Source: Neobacillus drentensis (lineage in GTDB: Bacteria; Bacillota; Bacilli; Bacillales; Cytobacillaceae). From it: a stretch of DNA of 64,000 bases. The translations under genes were made by a program, and so were the position numbers. Shown here piece by piece: positions 28,825 through 37,790 of this stretch (within the stretch, counting starts at the first letter, position 1; each line of letters begins with the position of its first letter). The stretch spans positions 4,652,501 through 4,716,500 of the forward strand of contig NZ_CP091110.1 in assembly GCF_021560175.1 (NCBI RefSeq), in the 5' to 3' direction. Below the pieces are notes generated by a model. The model saw only the letters and a program-made list of their open reading frames with translations. It did no database searches and was not told the origin of the DNA.

Positions 28825-30697
28825 CACGGTAACCTGGCATACCGTATGGATTTGTTCCAGCTGGTCCCACACCGTATGGGTTCATATAAGGCGGGTGGGC
28901 AACATTCATTGGCCCTGTATACGGCGCACTGTAAATTGGCGGTGTTGGCGGTACAAAGCTGGTTGGTGGCGGGCTTGTTGGAACCATTCCGGCTGGCTGC
29001 ATTCCGCCGCCGCCACAGCCACAGTCATTTAGAGCTCCGGCTCCTACTGGCAGTCCTTGTGCTGGAGCTGTCGGCATATAAGGCATTTGTCCTGCTGCTC
29101 CATGTGTATGAAGATCGGATGATTCAAAGTCATGCATACCCATTACTTGAGGTCCAGGCCCGCCCATTTGCGGATATCCGTATGGTGCTGTGCCCATTCC
29201 GTAAGGATTAACCATTCCAGGGTTCCCGTACATGGTGCCAGGTCCTCCTGGAGAGGCTTGAGGCATCCCTCCTTGATATTGAGCTGGATACCCTTGGGCA
29301 CCTGCCATTGGGTCGACTGTTCCGCCTGGCATTCCCTCATAGCCCATTGGCATCTGGCCATATCCGGCTGGCATTCCTCCGTAGCCCATTGGGGTTTGAC
29401 CAAATCCAGCCGGCATTCCTCCGTAGCCCATTGGATTTTGTCCGTATCCGGCTGGCATCTCTCCGTAACCCATTGGATTTTGTCCGTATCCGGTCGGTGC
29501 CTCTCCGTAACCCATTGGATTTTGTCCGTAACCTGTCGGGACCTCTCCGTAACCCATTGGATTTTGCCCGTAACCTGCTTGCATTGGTGCTGCTCCTGCA
29601 GGCATTCCACCATATTCAGCTGGCATTTGAGTTGGTACAGGTGCTCCACCGCCATAGCCCATTGGCATTTGGGTTGACCCTGCTGGTACCCCTTCATAGC
29701 CCATCGGTGCGGTTCCGGATGGAAATCCACCATACCCCATTGGGGATTGACCATATGCTGCAGGGTCCATCATTGGTGTTTGGGTTCCCATTACAGCACC
29801 AGGATTATAGGCCGGATTTACACCAGGCATTTGCGGCATGAAGGATGATGACTCATCATGGAAAAATTGCCCTGGCATAACGGATGTACCCGCCACAGCT
29901 GGATTAAATCCAGGTGTCCCATGAACCATGCCTGGATGTGGCACATACCCTGCCCCTTGGACTGCCGGATAAGGCATAACAGGCGGCATCATTGGCATAC
30001 CACCAAATGGAGGGCAGAAACCAGGTCCCGGCATTACAGGCGTAATTGGCACACAATAGTCTTGCGGCAGCGGTATTTCAACCGGCATTTCTTTTGCAGG
30101 TGCCGGAGGCGGAATCGGAATTTCCTTTTTTATTTCTTCTTTGACCTCAGGAAGTATGTTGGCAGGTTTAGGAGGAAGCTGTGGTGGAACGGTCATGTTG
30201 GTCATGTTGCTCGTATAATAATTGTTTATATCAATTTCTGGGATGATCTGCAGGGGCATTTTGGGAGTGTAAGGTGCTTTCGGTGCTTCTTTTATTATTG
30301 GCTGTTCTTTTACAATTGGTTTCTCTTTTACAATCGGTTGTTCCTTTATAATCGGTTTCTCTTTTACAATCGGCTGTTCCTTCACAATCGGTTTTTCTTT
30401 TACGATTGGGGCTTCTTTGATCGGCAGTGGAACGGGTTTCTCTTTGGCAAACGGATGCTCAGCAATGGGCATTTCTTTTTTCGTTCCTAAATTGATTGTC
30501 TTTTCCGGTTTCGTTCCCATCGGCGCTTCTTTTTTTATGGATCCACCTGTTGTTGGAACTTTTATTTTCATACCGGGCATAATCATATCAGGGTTGCTGA
30601 GCTGTGAATTCATCTTTTTCAGCTCTTCAAAATTCACGCCGTACTTCTTGGCGATCTTCCAAAGAGTATCCCCTTTCTGTACGATATGGATCTTCAC
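28811..30697 (-). CDS. safA: SafA-like spore coat morphogenetic protein, LysM plus long repeats
   Basis: 628 aa. An N-terminal LysM domain (about 2-47, HIVQKGDTLWKIAKKYGVNF) should bind cortex peptidoglycan, as in SafA, the inner-coat organiser. Next is a block of KEKPI(V/I)KEQPI repeats (about 80-130), a Pro-rich central part, then about ten MGYGxxPxGYGQNP-like repeats (about 310-460) and a Gly/Pro/Met-rich tail. GTG 30697 (VKIHIVQKG) follows AGGAGGG by 8 bases; upstream in-frame codons lie within the leader. The gene between nadA and the coat genes is safA in B. subtilis. The repeats are far longer than in B. subtilis SafA (387 aa, from memory). Confidence 0.88.
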   Translation of the reverse strand: MKIHIVQKGDTLWKIAKKYGVNFEELKKMNSQLSNPDMIMPGMKIKVPTTGGSIKKEAPMGTKPEKTINLGTKKEMPIAEHPFAKEKPVPLPIKEAPIVKEKPIVKEQPIVKEKPIIKEQPIVKEKPIVKEQPIIKEAPKAPYTPKMPLQIIPEIDINNYYTSNMTNMTVPPQLPPKPANILPEVKEEIKKEIPIPPPAPAKEMPVEIPLPQDYCVPITPVMPGPGFCPPFGGMPMMPPVMPYPAVQGAGYVPHPGMVHGTPGFNPAVAGTSVMPGQFFHDESSSFMPQMPGVNPAYNPGAVMGTQTPMMDPAAYGQSPMGYGGFPSGTAPMGYEGVPAGSTQMPMGYGGGAPVPTQMPAEYGGMPAGAAPMQAGYGQNPMGYGEVPTGYGQNPMGYGEAPTGYGQNPMGYGEMPAGYGQNPMGYGGMPAGFGQTPMGYGGMPAGYGQMPMGYEGMPGGTVDPMAGAQGYPAQYQGGMPQASPGGPGTMYGNPGMVNPYGMGTAPYGYPQMGGPGPQVMGMHDFESSDLHTHGAAGQMPYMPTAPAQGLPVGAGALNDCGCGGGGMQPAGMVPTSPPPTSFVPPTPPIYSAPYTGPMNVAHPPYMNPYGVGPAGTNPYGMPGYRDESN

Positions 30698-30841
30698 TCT
30701 GATTTCCCTCCTATGGCATAAGTCCATATAGTGTATGTGAAGATGGGCAAAGTGCTAACATTCTTCAAAAAAATCTATGCTTCCTTTTGTAAAATTATGA
30801 ATAAGTCCCCAAAGATACGGTGAGATTCGTAAAATGAAATT

Positions 30842-30948
30842 TTCGCCGATAAATTAGATAAAACCGCCGATATGTTGAAGTTTTTCGCTGATATATTAGT
30901 AAAAACCGCCGATAAGTTTAAAAAAACCGCCGATAAATCCTCCAAGTC
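30842..30948. repeat. Five-unit array with exact 21-bp period
   Basis: The core CGC(C/T)GATA(A/T) starts at 30844, 30865, 30886, 30907 and 30928, each exactly 21 bp apart, with AT-rich spacers mostly ending AAAAAC. Read on the plus strand from 30842 it gives heptads such as FADKLDK and TADKFKK with no good start codon. It lies in the 319-bp gap between safA and nadA; a terminator fills the nadA side. Function unknown. Confidence 0.85.
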
Positions 30949-30973
30949 TAAGAATTACTTTTACAAAAATAAG

Positions 30974-31012
30974 AAAAAAAGATGTAATGAGTTAAATTAC
31001 ATCTTTTTTTCG
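30974..31012. terminator. Bidirectional terminator after nadA
   Basis: AAAAAAAGATGTAA, 9-base loop, TTACATCTTTTTTT, just downstream of the nadA stop on the minus strand. Confidence 0.9.
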
Positions 31013-31016
31013 CTTA

Positions 31017-32123
31017 TTATGAATTTTTCAACATCCGGTCTAGAGCTAATATTGCTTTTTCAGCTATTTCTGGACTAACTTTGATGATATTGTTTGGTTG
31101 ATCCAGCGTATCCAGGCTCCAAACTAGGTGCGGCAAGTCAATACGATTCATGGTCATGCAAGGACACATATGCGGATTTAATGAGATAATCTGTTTATCC
31201 TGATGATCGTTGATGATCCGGTTTACGAGATTCATCTCGGTTCCGATTGCCCAAGCAGAACCAGGCTCTGCCTTTTCGATCGCATTAATAATATAGCTGG
31301 TGGACCCCGCCATATCCGCTAATTCAACGACTTCCCGGCGGCATTCCGGATGAACGATAATTTTCATTTCAGGATATTGAACACGTGTATCCGCCACGTT
31401 TTGAACAGTAAAATTTTCGTGGACGGAGCAATGCCCTTTCCAAAGAATCACTTTTATTTTTGACACATCGCCCTCATATTCAAGCGCATTTGTGATTGGA
31501 TTCCAGATCGCCATATCATCTAAGCCAATCCCTAAATCTGCTGCCGTATTCCGGCCTAGGTGCTGATCAGGCAAAAATAAAATCCGTTCTTTCATTCCTA
31601 AGGCCCATTTCACCATCGTTTCGGCATTGGAGGAGGTAACGGTGGCACCGCCATTTTCACCCACGAATGCCTTAATCGCTGCGGTTGAATTGATATAGGT
31701 TAACGGCAGTATCGTATCTCCAAACAGTTCCTGGAGTTTTTCCCAGGCTCGTTCTGTTTGCTCGATATCCGCCATGTCGGCCATTGAGCAGCCGGCGCGC
31801 ATATCAGGCAGAAATACCTTTTGATTGTCACTGGTTAAAATATCGGCCGTCTCGGCCATAAAATGGACACCGCAAAATACGATATACTCCGCTTCCTTGT
31901 TATCCGCCGATAGCTGAGCTAATTTTAACGAATCACCGGTTGCATCGGCAAACTGAATGACTTCGTCTTTTTGATAATGATGGCCGGGAATAAATAAGCG
32001 TGAGCCAAGCTGTTTTTTTACCTCTATTACACGTTTTTCAAGTTCTTCTCGTGTCATTTGCTTGTATTTTTCAGGAATCATGACATTCTTTTGTAAAGTT
32101 TCTAAGAAGCTCATTCTACTCAT
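31017..32123 (-). CDS. nadA: Quinolinate synthase
   Basis: 4Fe-4S enzyme condensing iminoaspartate and dihydroxyacetone phosphate to quinolinate in NAD synthesis, 368 aa, the long Bacillus form. Cysteines available for the cluster lie in [18 protein letters not shown] and [18 protein letters not shown] and TSSNAETMV are substrate-site segments. The start overlaps the nadC stop by 8 bp, so nadB-nadC-nadA form one operon. Cluster assembly would use the cysteine desulfurase encoded divergently next to nadB. Confidence 0.96.
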   Translation of the reverse strand: MSRMSFLETLQKNVMIPEKYKQMTREELEKRVIEVKKQLGSRLFIPGHHYQKDEVIQFADATGDSLKLAQLSADNKEAEYIVFCGVHFMAETADILTSDNQKVFLPDMRAGCSMADMADIEQTERAWEKLQELFGDTILPLTYINSTAAIKAFVGENGGATVTSSNAETMVKWALGMKERILFLPDQHLGRNTAADLGIGLDDMAIWNPITNALEYEGDVSKIKVILWKGHCSVHENFTVQNVADTRVQYPEMKIIVHPECRREVVELADMAGSTSYIINAIEKAEPGSAWAIGTEMNLVNRIINDHQDKQIISLNPHMCPCMTMNRIDLPHLVWSLDTLDQPNNIIKVSPEIAEKAILALDRMLKNS

Positions 32124-32964
32124 CTCCTTTATTCCATATCACTTTTACACTTATATCAAGGGCTTTATAGGAATGAGTTAGAAGCCCTAGAGAAATATAA
32201 TCTACCCCTGTGTCACGATAGTCCGCGATGTTTGATAATTGAATGCCGCCGGAAGCCTCGGTAATGATTCCAGACGGGACGAGTTTGATAAATTCCTTAA
32301 TTTCATCAGGTGTTCGGTTATCAAACATAATCACATCCGCACCAGCATCGACTGCTTCTCTCACTTGCGCTTCTGTTTCTACCTCGACCTCCACTTTTAC
32401 CATATGGCCTGCTTTTTCCCGGACAGCCTCTACTGCCTTTGAAATCGAGCCAGCAAAGGAAATGTGGTTGTCTTTAATCATGACCGCATCATATAACCCA
32501 AAGCGATGATTAAAGCCTCCACCGCAGCGGACTGCATATTTTTCAAGCATTCTTAGACCTGGAGTCGTCTTTCGTGTATCACATACTCTTGTATGACCAC
32601 TGTCGAGAGTTTGAACTGTCTTTTGTGTCAAGGTAGAAATACCACTCATCCGTTGAACCAGATTAAGGACCACTCGTTCTCCTTTTAGTAAATCCGCGAT
32701 TTTTCCAGAGACATGCGCAAGCTCCTGTCCCTTCTTGATTGCTTGGCCATCCTTCACAAATAGCTCGACGTTAATATCTTGATTTAATAGCCGAAAACCG
32801 GTCTTGATAACTTCCTCTCCACAAAAGACACCCTCATCCTTTGAAAGAAAAACAATTTTACCTGTCGTATCATCCGTAAAAATGAGATCGGTGGTTAAAT
32901 CCTGTTCCCCAATATCTTCGATAAAAAAATCCTCAAGTTGCGAGCGCAGTTTTAGTGAATTCAT
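32116..32964 (-). CDS. nadC: Nicotinate-nucleotide pyrophosphorylase (QPRTase)
   Basis: Converts quinolinate plus PRPP to nicotinate mononucleotide, 282 aa. Family motifs include [43 protein letters not shown] and [13 protein letters not shown] 32964 follows TTGGAGAAA and overlaps the 3' end of nadB by 32 bp; it also overlaps nadA by 8 bp. Confidence 0.97.
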   Translation of the reverse strand: MNSLKLRSQLEDFFIEDIGEQDLTTDLIFTDDTTGKIVFLSKDEGVFCGEEVIKTGFRLLNQDINVELFVKDGQAIKKGQELAHVSGKIADLLKGERVVLNLVQRMSGISTLTQKTVQTLDSGHTRVCDTRKTTPGLRMLEKYAVRCGGGFNHRFGLYDAVMIKDNHISFAGSISKAVEAVREKAGHMVKVEVEVETEAQVREAVDAGADVIMFDNRTPDEIKEFIKLVPSGIITEASGGIQLSNIADYRDTGVDYISLGLLTHSYKALDISVKVIWNKGDE

Positions 32965-34510
32965 TGTTTTTCTCCAATCCCCGATTCTTTTTATGAGTAA
33001 TTGATTGACGTAACCAATTTTGATTGTCTTCTAAAGGAAAATCACTTCGATAGTGACCTCCTCGGCTCTCTGTCCTTTGTAAGGCGGCTTCGGTAATGAG
33101 ACTCGCTGTAATCACCATAAAGATTTTTGATAGATCCGATCTAGAACATGTATCTAACTGAATTTGATCGGCACGGAATTGAGCCAGCCAAGCTTGCTGC
33201 TTTTTCAAATTGGCTTCATTCCTAACAATCCCTACCCGCTCCATCATCAAATCCTTGATCCGCTGAATATCCGGTAAATTCAGCAACTTAGTAATAGCTG
33301 GTGGCAAGAAAGCTCTACTATCAAATTCTTGATACTCTGTTCGGGTGCCATTGATCCATTTTGACAATCGGTCACCTTGATAAAGCCCCTCTAATAAAGA
33401 ATTGCTCGCCAAGCGGTTGGCGCCATGCAGTCCTGTACAGGCAGCCTCTCCGATCGCATATAACCCTTTAATGGAAGAACGGCCCATTAAGTCTGTTTTA
33501 ATACCGCCCATTAAAAAGTGGCTGCCAGGAGCGACAGGAATTTTTCCGTCCGCTAAACAAATACCGTTTTCTTCGCAAATAGCCGTAATCGTAGGAAATC
33601 TTTTGCTAAATTCTTTAATAGTGCTAATATCTAAAAATATTTGTTTCCCTTTTTTAAGAAATTCATAGATTCTTTGTGAAACCACATGCCTTGGACCCAG
33701 GTCCTTCATGGGATGAATCCCTTCCATAATAGGAATTCCCTCTTCGGTCACAAGGATTGCCCCATCGCCTCGAACGGCTTCAGAAATTAATCCTTTTGTA
33801 TCACCGTTGATATACAAAAGAGTCGGATGAAATTGAACAAATTCCATATCGACAACTTCTGCACCTGCTAAGTAAGCCATCGCGATACCATCACCACATA
33901 CAGTACCAGCGTTTGAGGTGTAAGTGAACAATTGCCCGCAGCCGCCGGAGGCCATAATGATGTGGCTTCCATAAAACTTTTGTATCGTCCCATCCGATTG
34001 TTTTGCTTTAACGCCCACACAGCGAGTTTTTTCAGCGTTTAAAAGTAATTCGTAAGCAAATACATCTTCATCAATCGTTACATTATTGGGGAGCCTGCTG
34101 ATTAAATGTTCCATGACGTTTTTACCAGTGGCATCACCACCGCCATGAACAATTCTCTTTTCGCTATGGGCCCCTTCCATTCCAAGGAATAATTCACCAT
34201 TATGATCTTTATCGAACACATCGCCCTGCTGAGACAGATTTCGGATCAGAGAAGGGGCAGCGTTAATGATTTCCCGGACTGCATCAAGATTATTATGAAA
34301 TCTTCCCGCCTCAAGTGTATCCGCGATATGTTTGGATGGGTGGTCATTTGCTCCTAAAGCGGCAGCAATGCCCCCTTGTGCTAGATAAGAATTTGCCGTC
34401 CTTAATTTCCCCTTTGTGAGTATTCTCACATTCAAATGATTATTTAATTGAACAGCCAGCTGTAACGCGGCTATTCCACTTCCAATTATTACTACATCAT
34501 CATTTATCAT
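32933..34510 (-). CDS. nadB: L-aspartate oxidase
   Basis: FAD enzyme oxidising aspartate to iminoaspartate, the first NAD-pathway step, 525 aa. The N-terminal dinucleotide fold (VVIIGSGIAALQLAVQL), TANSYLAQGGIAAALG, RHVVSQRI, and the FAD tail GLHGANRLASNSLLEG are seen. ATG 34510 follows AGGAGG by 7 bases; the upstream in-frame ATG lies in the operator region. First gene of nadBCA, divergent from the desulfurase-niaR pair. Confidence 0.96.
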   Translation of the reverse strand: MINDDVVIIGSGIAALQLAVQLNNHLNVRILTKGKLRTANSYLAQGGIAAALGANDHPSKHIADTLEAGRFHNNLDAVREIINAAPSLIRNLSQQGDVFDKDHNGELFLGMEGAHSEKRIVHGGGDATGKNVMEHLISRLPNNVTIDEDVFAYELLLNAEKTRCVGVKAKQSDGTIQKFYGSHIIMASGGCGQLFTYTSNAGTVCGDGIAMAYLAGAEVVDMEFVQFHPTLLYINGDTKGLISEAVRGDGAILVTEEGIPIMEGIHPMKDLGPRHVVSQRIYEFLKKGKQIFLDISTIKEFSKRFPTITAICEENGICLADGKIPVAPGSHFLMGGIKTDLMGRSSIKGLYAIGEAACTGLHGANRLASNSLLEGLYQGDRLSKWINGTRTEYQEFDSRAFLPPAITKLLNLPDIQRIKDLMMERVGIVRNEANLKKQQAWLAQFRADQIQLDTCSRSDLSKIFMVITASLITEAALQRTESRGGHYRSDFPLEDNQNWLRQSITHKKNRGLEKNNEFTKTALAT

Positions 34511-34530
34511 GGATGAACCTCCTGGCATTA

Positions 34531-34569
34531 ACAGGTGTCTTGACATATATATTTACACAGATTTAAACT
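34531..34569. promoter_or_regulatory. Divergent nad promoters with candidate NiaR operator
   Basis: TTGACA at 34540-34545, 18-bp spacer and TAAACT at 34564-34569 form a plus-strand promoter for the desulfurase gene. The near-palindrome TGTCTTGACA at 34536-34545 overlaps its -35 box and lies upstream of nadB on the other strand. This resembles NiaR operators reported in Bacillales; the assignment is by resemblance and context. Confidence 0.55.
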
Positions 34570-34609
34570 AAAAACAAGTACTAAAAAAATAGATTATTGG
34601 AGAAATAGG

Positions 34610-35782
34610 ATGATATATTTTGATTTTGCTGCGACAACTCCTTTAGATGCTGATGCAGCGGAGGCTTATGTAAAAGTAGCAACTGAATACTTTGGAAATA
34701 CACAGAGCCTCCATGATATCGGCGGACAATCTCAACAATTACTCGAAAATTGCCGGGAAGAACTGGCCAATGCTTTAGCTATTAATAAAAAGGGCTTATT
34801 TTTTACAAGCGGCGGGTCGGAAGGAAACTTTTTAGCGATCGAGGCCCTTTTGTCAGCTCCACTAAAAAGCGGCAACCATATTATTGCTGGTATGGCAGAG
34901 CATTCCTCTGTCCATGGTGTGCTAAAGCGACTCAAAAAAAATGGCTATGAAGTGACCTTCATTCCGCTTACTTCAAATGGATTGATGGATATGAATCTTC
35001 TCCTGAATTCGATCAGATCCGAAACTATTTTAATGACCGTGCAACATGTTAATTCGGAAATAGGAACGATCCAGCCAATTGAGGAAATCGCGAAAATAGC
35101 GAAAGAAAACAAAATTCACTTTCACAGCGACTTTGTCCAATCCTTTGGAAAAATAAATGTAACGGCCCTTGCGCCCTTAGTCAGCAGTTTTTCTTTTTCC
35201 GGGCACAAAATTTATGGACCAAAAGGGGTCGGCGGCGTTTATATTAACCCAAGCATTGCATGGAAGCCCTTTTTCCCGGGAGGTTCACATGAAAGCGGGC
35301 TTCGGCCTGGAACAGTCAATGTCCCTGCGATCGCTGCACTAACTGTGGCTGCCCAGAAAATTATCGGACGACTTGATGAGGACCATACTAAATTTCAATT
35401 ATTGCGTGAAACATTTATTGAAACGCTTGAGCCGATAAAAGATTGGGTCAAAGTTTATCAAACTGATGATCATAGACAGCTAGCCAATATAATTGGAATG
35501 CGGATTTCCGGTATCGAAGGGCAATGGATGATGCTTGAATGCAACCGGCTCGGATTTGCCATCTCCACTGGAAGCGCATGTCAAATCGGAATGCAAGCCC
35601 CGGCAAAGGTGACGGAGGCACTAGGATTAGAAAAAGACGAAGCAAAGGAATTTATCCGAATCTCGCTTGGGCATTCCTCCACAAAGGAACAGGTCATTTC
35701 ACTTGGGGAAACGGTGGTCAAGATTGTTAAATCATTCAAAATGGACTCACGTGTTAGAAAGAAACAAACTGTGCTAGAATAG
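34610..35782 (+). CDS. nifS: Cysteine desulfurase for NadA cluster assembly (NadS/NifS)
   Basis: PLP-dependent desulfurase, 390 aa. PLP lysine in SFSGHKIYGPKG (about 200-211) and catalytic Cys in STGSACQIGMQAP (about 323-335). N terminus MIYFDFAATTPLD is the family start; ATG 34610 follows TTGGAG. The copy next to nadB in Bacilli supplies sulfur for the NadA iron-sulfur cluster. niaR follows 30 bp downstream in the same transcript. Confidence 0.93.
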   Translation: MIYFDFAATTPLDADAAEAYVKVATEYFGNTQSLHDIGGQSQQLLENCREELANALAINKKGLFFTSGGSEGNFLAIEALLSAPLKSGNHIIAGMAEHSSVHGVLKRLKKNGYEVTFIPLTSNGLMDMNLLLNSIRSETILMTVQHVNSEIGTIQPIEEIAKIAKENKIHFHSDFVQSFGKINVTALAPLVSSFSFSGHKIYGPKGVGGVYINPSIAWKPFFPGGSHESGLRPGTVNVPAIAALTVAAQKIIGRLDEDHTKFQLLRETFIETLEPIKDWVKVYQTDDHRQLANIIGMRISGIEGQWMMLECNRLGFAISTGSACQIGMQAPAKVTEALGLEKDEAKEFIRISLGHSSTKEQVISLGETVVKIVKSFKMDSRVRKKQTVLE

Positions 35783-35812
35783 GAAGATAGAAAATACAAT
35801 AGGAGGTCTTTT

Positions 35813-36349
35813 ATGGCTGATCAAAAGAAGATTTTGGGAGAGGAAAGAAGGTCGTTCATTCTCCAGCAGCTGAAAGACAGCTCTGAACCGCTCACAGGCA
35901 GTGAACTTGCGGCAAAAACAAAAGTAAGCAGACAAGTAATTGTTGGGGATATTACCCTTCTTAAAGCTAAGAATGAACCGATTATTGCCACAAGCCAAGG
36001 TTATATTTATTTAAAGACAAGCTCGAGTACTCCTACATTTGAAAGAACGATAGCCTGCAAACATTCGCCGGCTGACACAGAGAAAGAATTAAATTTACTT
36101 GTTGACCATGGTGTGCTTGTTAAAGATGTAAAGATTGAACACTCCGTTTACGGTGATTTAACAGCATCCGTAATGGTGGCAAACCGCCATGAAGTTAAAC
36201 GATTTATGGAAAACATTACAAGCACGAAGGCATCCTTATTATCGGAGTTAACCGGTGGTTACCACCTGCATACGATTTCTGCTTCAAGTCTCGAGGTCTT
36301 AGACCAAGCCGAACAAGCTCTGAAAAAAGAAGGATTCATAATTGAATGA
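35813..36349 (+). CDS. niaR: NiaR (YrxA) niacin-responsive repressor
   Basis: Represses nad genes when niacin is available, 178 aa. The N-terminal HTH_11 winged helix (about 8-62, PLTGSELAAKTKVSRQVIV) is followed by the 3H domain (about 78-175), with its His residues in ACKHSP, KIEHSVYGDL and GGYHLHTI, thought to bind metal and nicotinic acid. Strong ribosome site AGGAGG before ATG 35813. Its gene is cotranscribed with the desulfurase and faces nadBCA. Confidence 0.95.
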   Translation: MADQKKILGEERRSFILQQLKDSSEPLTGSELAAKTKVSRQVIVGDITLLKAKNEPIIATSQGYIYLKTSSSTPTFERTIACKHSPADTEKELNLLVDHGVLVKDVKIEHSVYGDLTASVMVANRHEVKRFMENITSTKASLLSELTGGYHLHTISASSLEVLDQAEQALKKEGFIIE

Positions 36350-36351
36350 CA

Positions 36352-36386
36352 AAAAGAGACCCGCTGCAGCTGCACGGGTCTCTTCT
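36352..36386. terminator. Bidirectional terminator niaR / pheA
   Basis: AAGAGACCCG (36354-36363), 11-base GC-rich loop with an internal palindrome, CGGGTCTCTT (36375-36384), with A and T runs outside; between convergent genes. Confidence 0.88.
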
Positions 36387-36387
36387 C

Positions 36388-37242
36388 TTAATCTAAGTTT
36401 ACCGTCACGGATGGATAGCTCCCTAACACTTTGACACCACAGCCAAGTGCTTCAAGTTCAGCAATCGCTCCAGGAATTAACACCTCGTCAAGTTTCATTT
36501 CCAAATCAATAATAAAGAAATAATTGCCAATTCCTGTTTTCATCGGTCTTGATTCAATTTTGGAAAGATTCAATTTTCTCCAGGCAAACGCTGACAGTAC
36601 CTGATGAAGGGCACCTGCCTGATCAGAAGGCAGTGTCACCATTAGGGTTGTTTTATAATGCGATGACCCGCTTATTTCTGCAAAATCCAAGTCCTGCTCT
36701 GATAAAACAAAAAAGCTAGTATGGTTAAAATGAAAATCATGAATGTCCTTTTGGACGATAGTCAGACCATATTCTTTTGCCGCGAGTTCATTTGCAATTG
36801 CGGCTGCATTCAATTCAGGCTGCTCCATGATCATCTTCGCTGCCGCAGCGGTTGACGCAATACTCTCAATCGGTACACCTTTAAAATGGTTATGTAAAAA
36901 CTTATGGCACTGGGCAATCGCATGGGAATGGCTAAATACTTTTGAAACTGACTGCCAATGGTCCTTATTATCAGGATGAACCATTAAATGCTGTTTAATC
37001 GGAAGCGTAATTTCTCCCACAATCGGAATATCAACTACATGCGTTAAATAATCCAGCGTAATATTTACTGAACCTTCAAGCGCATTTTCAACAGGAACGA
37101 CCGCCAAATTCACTTTTTGATCCGCAATGGCATCTATACTTTCCGGTATCGTGCTAAATGGTTCCAGCTCGAATCCTTGAAAAACTTTACTCACAGCTAA
37201 TTCTGTAAATGTTGCCTTTGGCCCCAAATAACCAACCTTCAT
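36388..37242 (-). CDS. pheA: Prephenate dehydratase
   Basis: Converts prephenate to phenylpyruvate in phenylalanine synthesis, 284 aa. Catalytic segments GYLGPKATFTELA, PVENALEGSVN, and SIASTAAAAK; a C-terminal ACT domain (about 200-280) with the ESRPMKTGIGNYFFIIDLE feedback motif. I chose ATG 37242 (MKVGYLGPK) by family N terminus; an in-frame GTG four codons upstream collides with the ribosome site. Last gene of a spo0B-obg-pheB-pheA order. Confidence 0.96.
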   Translation of the reverse strand: MKVGYLGPKATFTELAVSKVFQGFELEPFSTIPESIDAIADQKVNLAVVPVENALEGSVNITLDYLTHVVDIPIVGEITLPIKQHLMVHPDNKDHWQSVSKVFSHSHAIAQCHKFLHNHFKGVPIESIASTAAAAKMIMEQPELNAAAIANELAAKEYGLTIVQKDIHDFHFNHTSFFVLSEQDLDFAEISGSSHYKTTLMVTLPSDQAGALHQVLSAFAWRKLNLSKIESRPMKTGIGNYFFIIDLEMKLDEVLIPGAIAELEALGCGVKVLGSYPSVTVNLD

Positions 37243-37311
37243 GACTTTCCCCACTCCTCTATATTTTTAAAAAAGAAGGCTAAAGACCAGGCCCATAGCG
37301 GACCTTGTCCA

Positions 37312-37761
37312 CTACGCGCCTGTTCCCAGCACTTCCACTTTTTCAACAAATTCAAGTTTTCTTAATTCCGTTAATAAATCGTCTAGCTTTGTTATAATGT
37401 TCGATGTATTTAATGACAATGTCACATTTGCTCTGCCTTGGAGCGGGATCGTTTGGTGGATAGTCAGCACATTACAGCCTGATCCAGCAACGACACTTAA
37501 CAAGTTTGACAACGTGCCAGAGCGGTCTTCTAAATGAAAGAAGAGGGAAATGATCTTCTCCTTTTGAATCGTCGAAAAAGGAAAGACCGTGTCCCTGTAT
37601 TTATAAAAGGCACTCCTGCTTAGGTCCACTTTAAGAACAGCATCTGCAATCGATTCAGCTTTGCCCCTATCCAACATTTCTTTCACTTCAAGGGTTTTCT
37701 TCATCGCTTCCGGCAAAACATCCTCACGGACCAGGTAAAACTTTTTATCATTATTATCCAT
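37312..37761 (-). CDS. pheB: ACT-domain protein PheB
   Basis: 149 aa. An N-terminal region ([20 protein letters not shown], with [12 protein letters not shown], which is helix-turn-helix-like) and a C-terminal ACT domain (about 70-145; [29 protein letters not shown]). Called PheB by synteny with pheA; studies in Bacillus link this family to amino-acid-responsive control of threonine and phenylalanine genes. 30 bp after obg. Confidence 0.93.
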   Translation of the reverse strand: MDNNDKKFYLVREDVLPEAMKKTLEVKEMLDRGKAESIADAVLKVDLSRSAFYKYRDTVFPFSTIQKEKIISLFFHLEDRSGTLSNLLSVVAGSGCNVLTIHQTIPLQGRANVTLSLNTSNIITKLDDLLTELRKLEFVEKVEVLGTGA

Positions 37762-37790
37762 TTAACTCTACCTCGTTCTTGTACGGAAAA

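Noticed and set aside
29132-29841. Long antisense and alternative-frame ORFs inside safA
   Set aside because: They result from the repeat period being a multiple of three with biased codons; the products are low complexity, without ribosome sites or recognisable domains.
30721-30760. Sigma-E-type promoter for safA (CATACACT)
   Set aside because: A -10-like CATACACT is present on the minus strand, but the nearest -35-like GAATGTT is 19 bases away, too far for a confident call.
30872-31078. 68-aa plus-strand ORF reading through the 21-bp array
   Set aside because: Its start lies inside the array with no ribosome site, and it runs through a terminator and antisense to nadA. The heptad reading is recorded as a finding instead.
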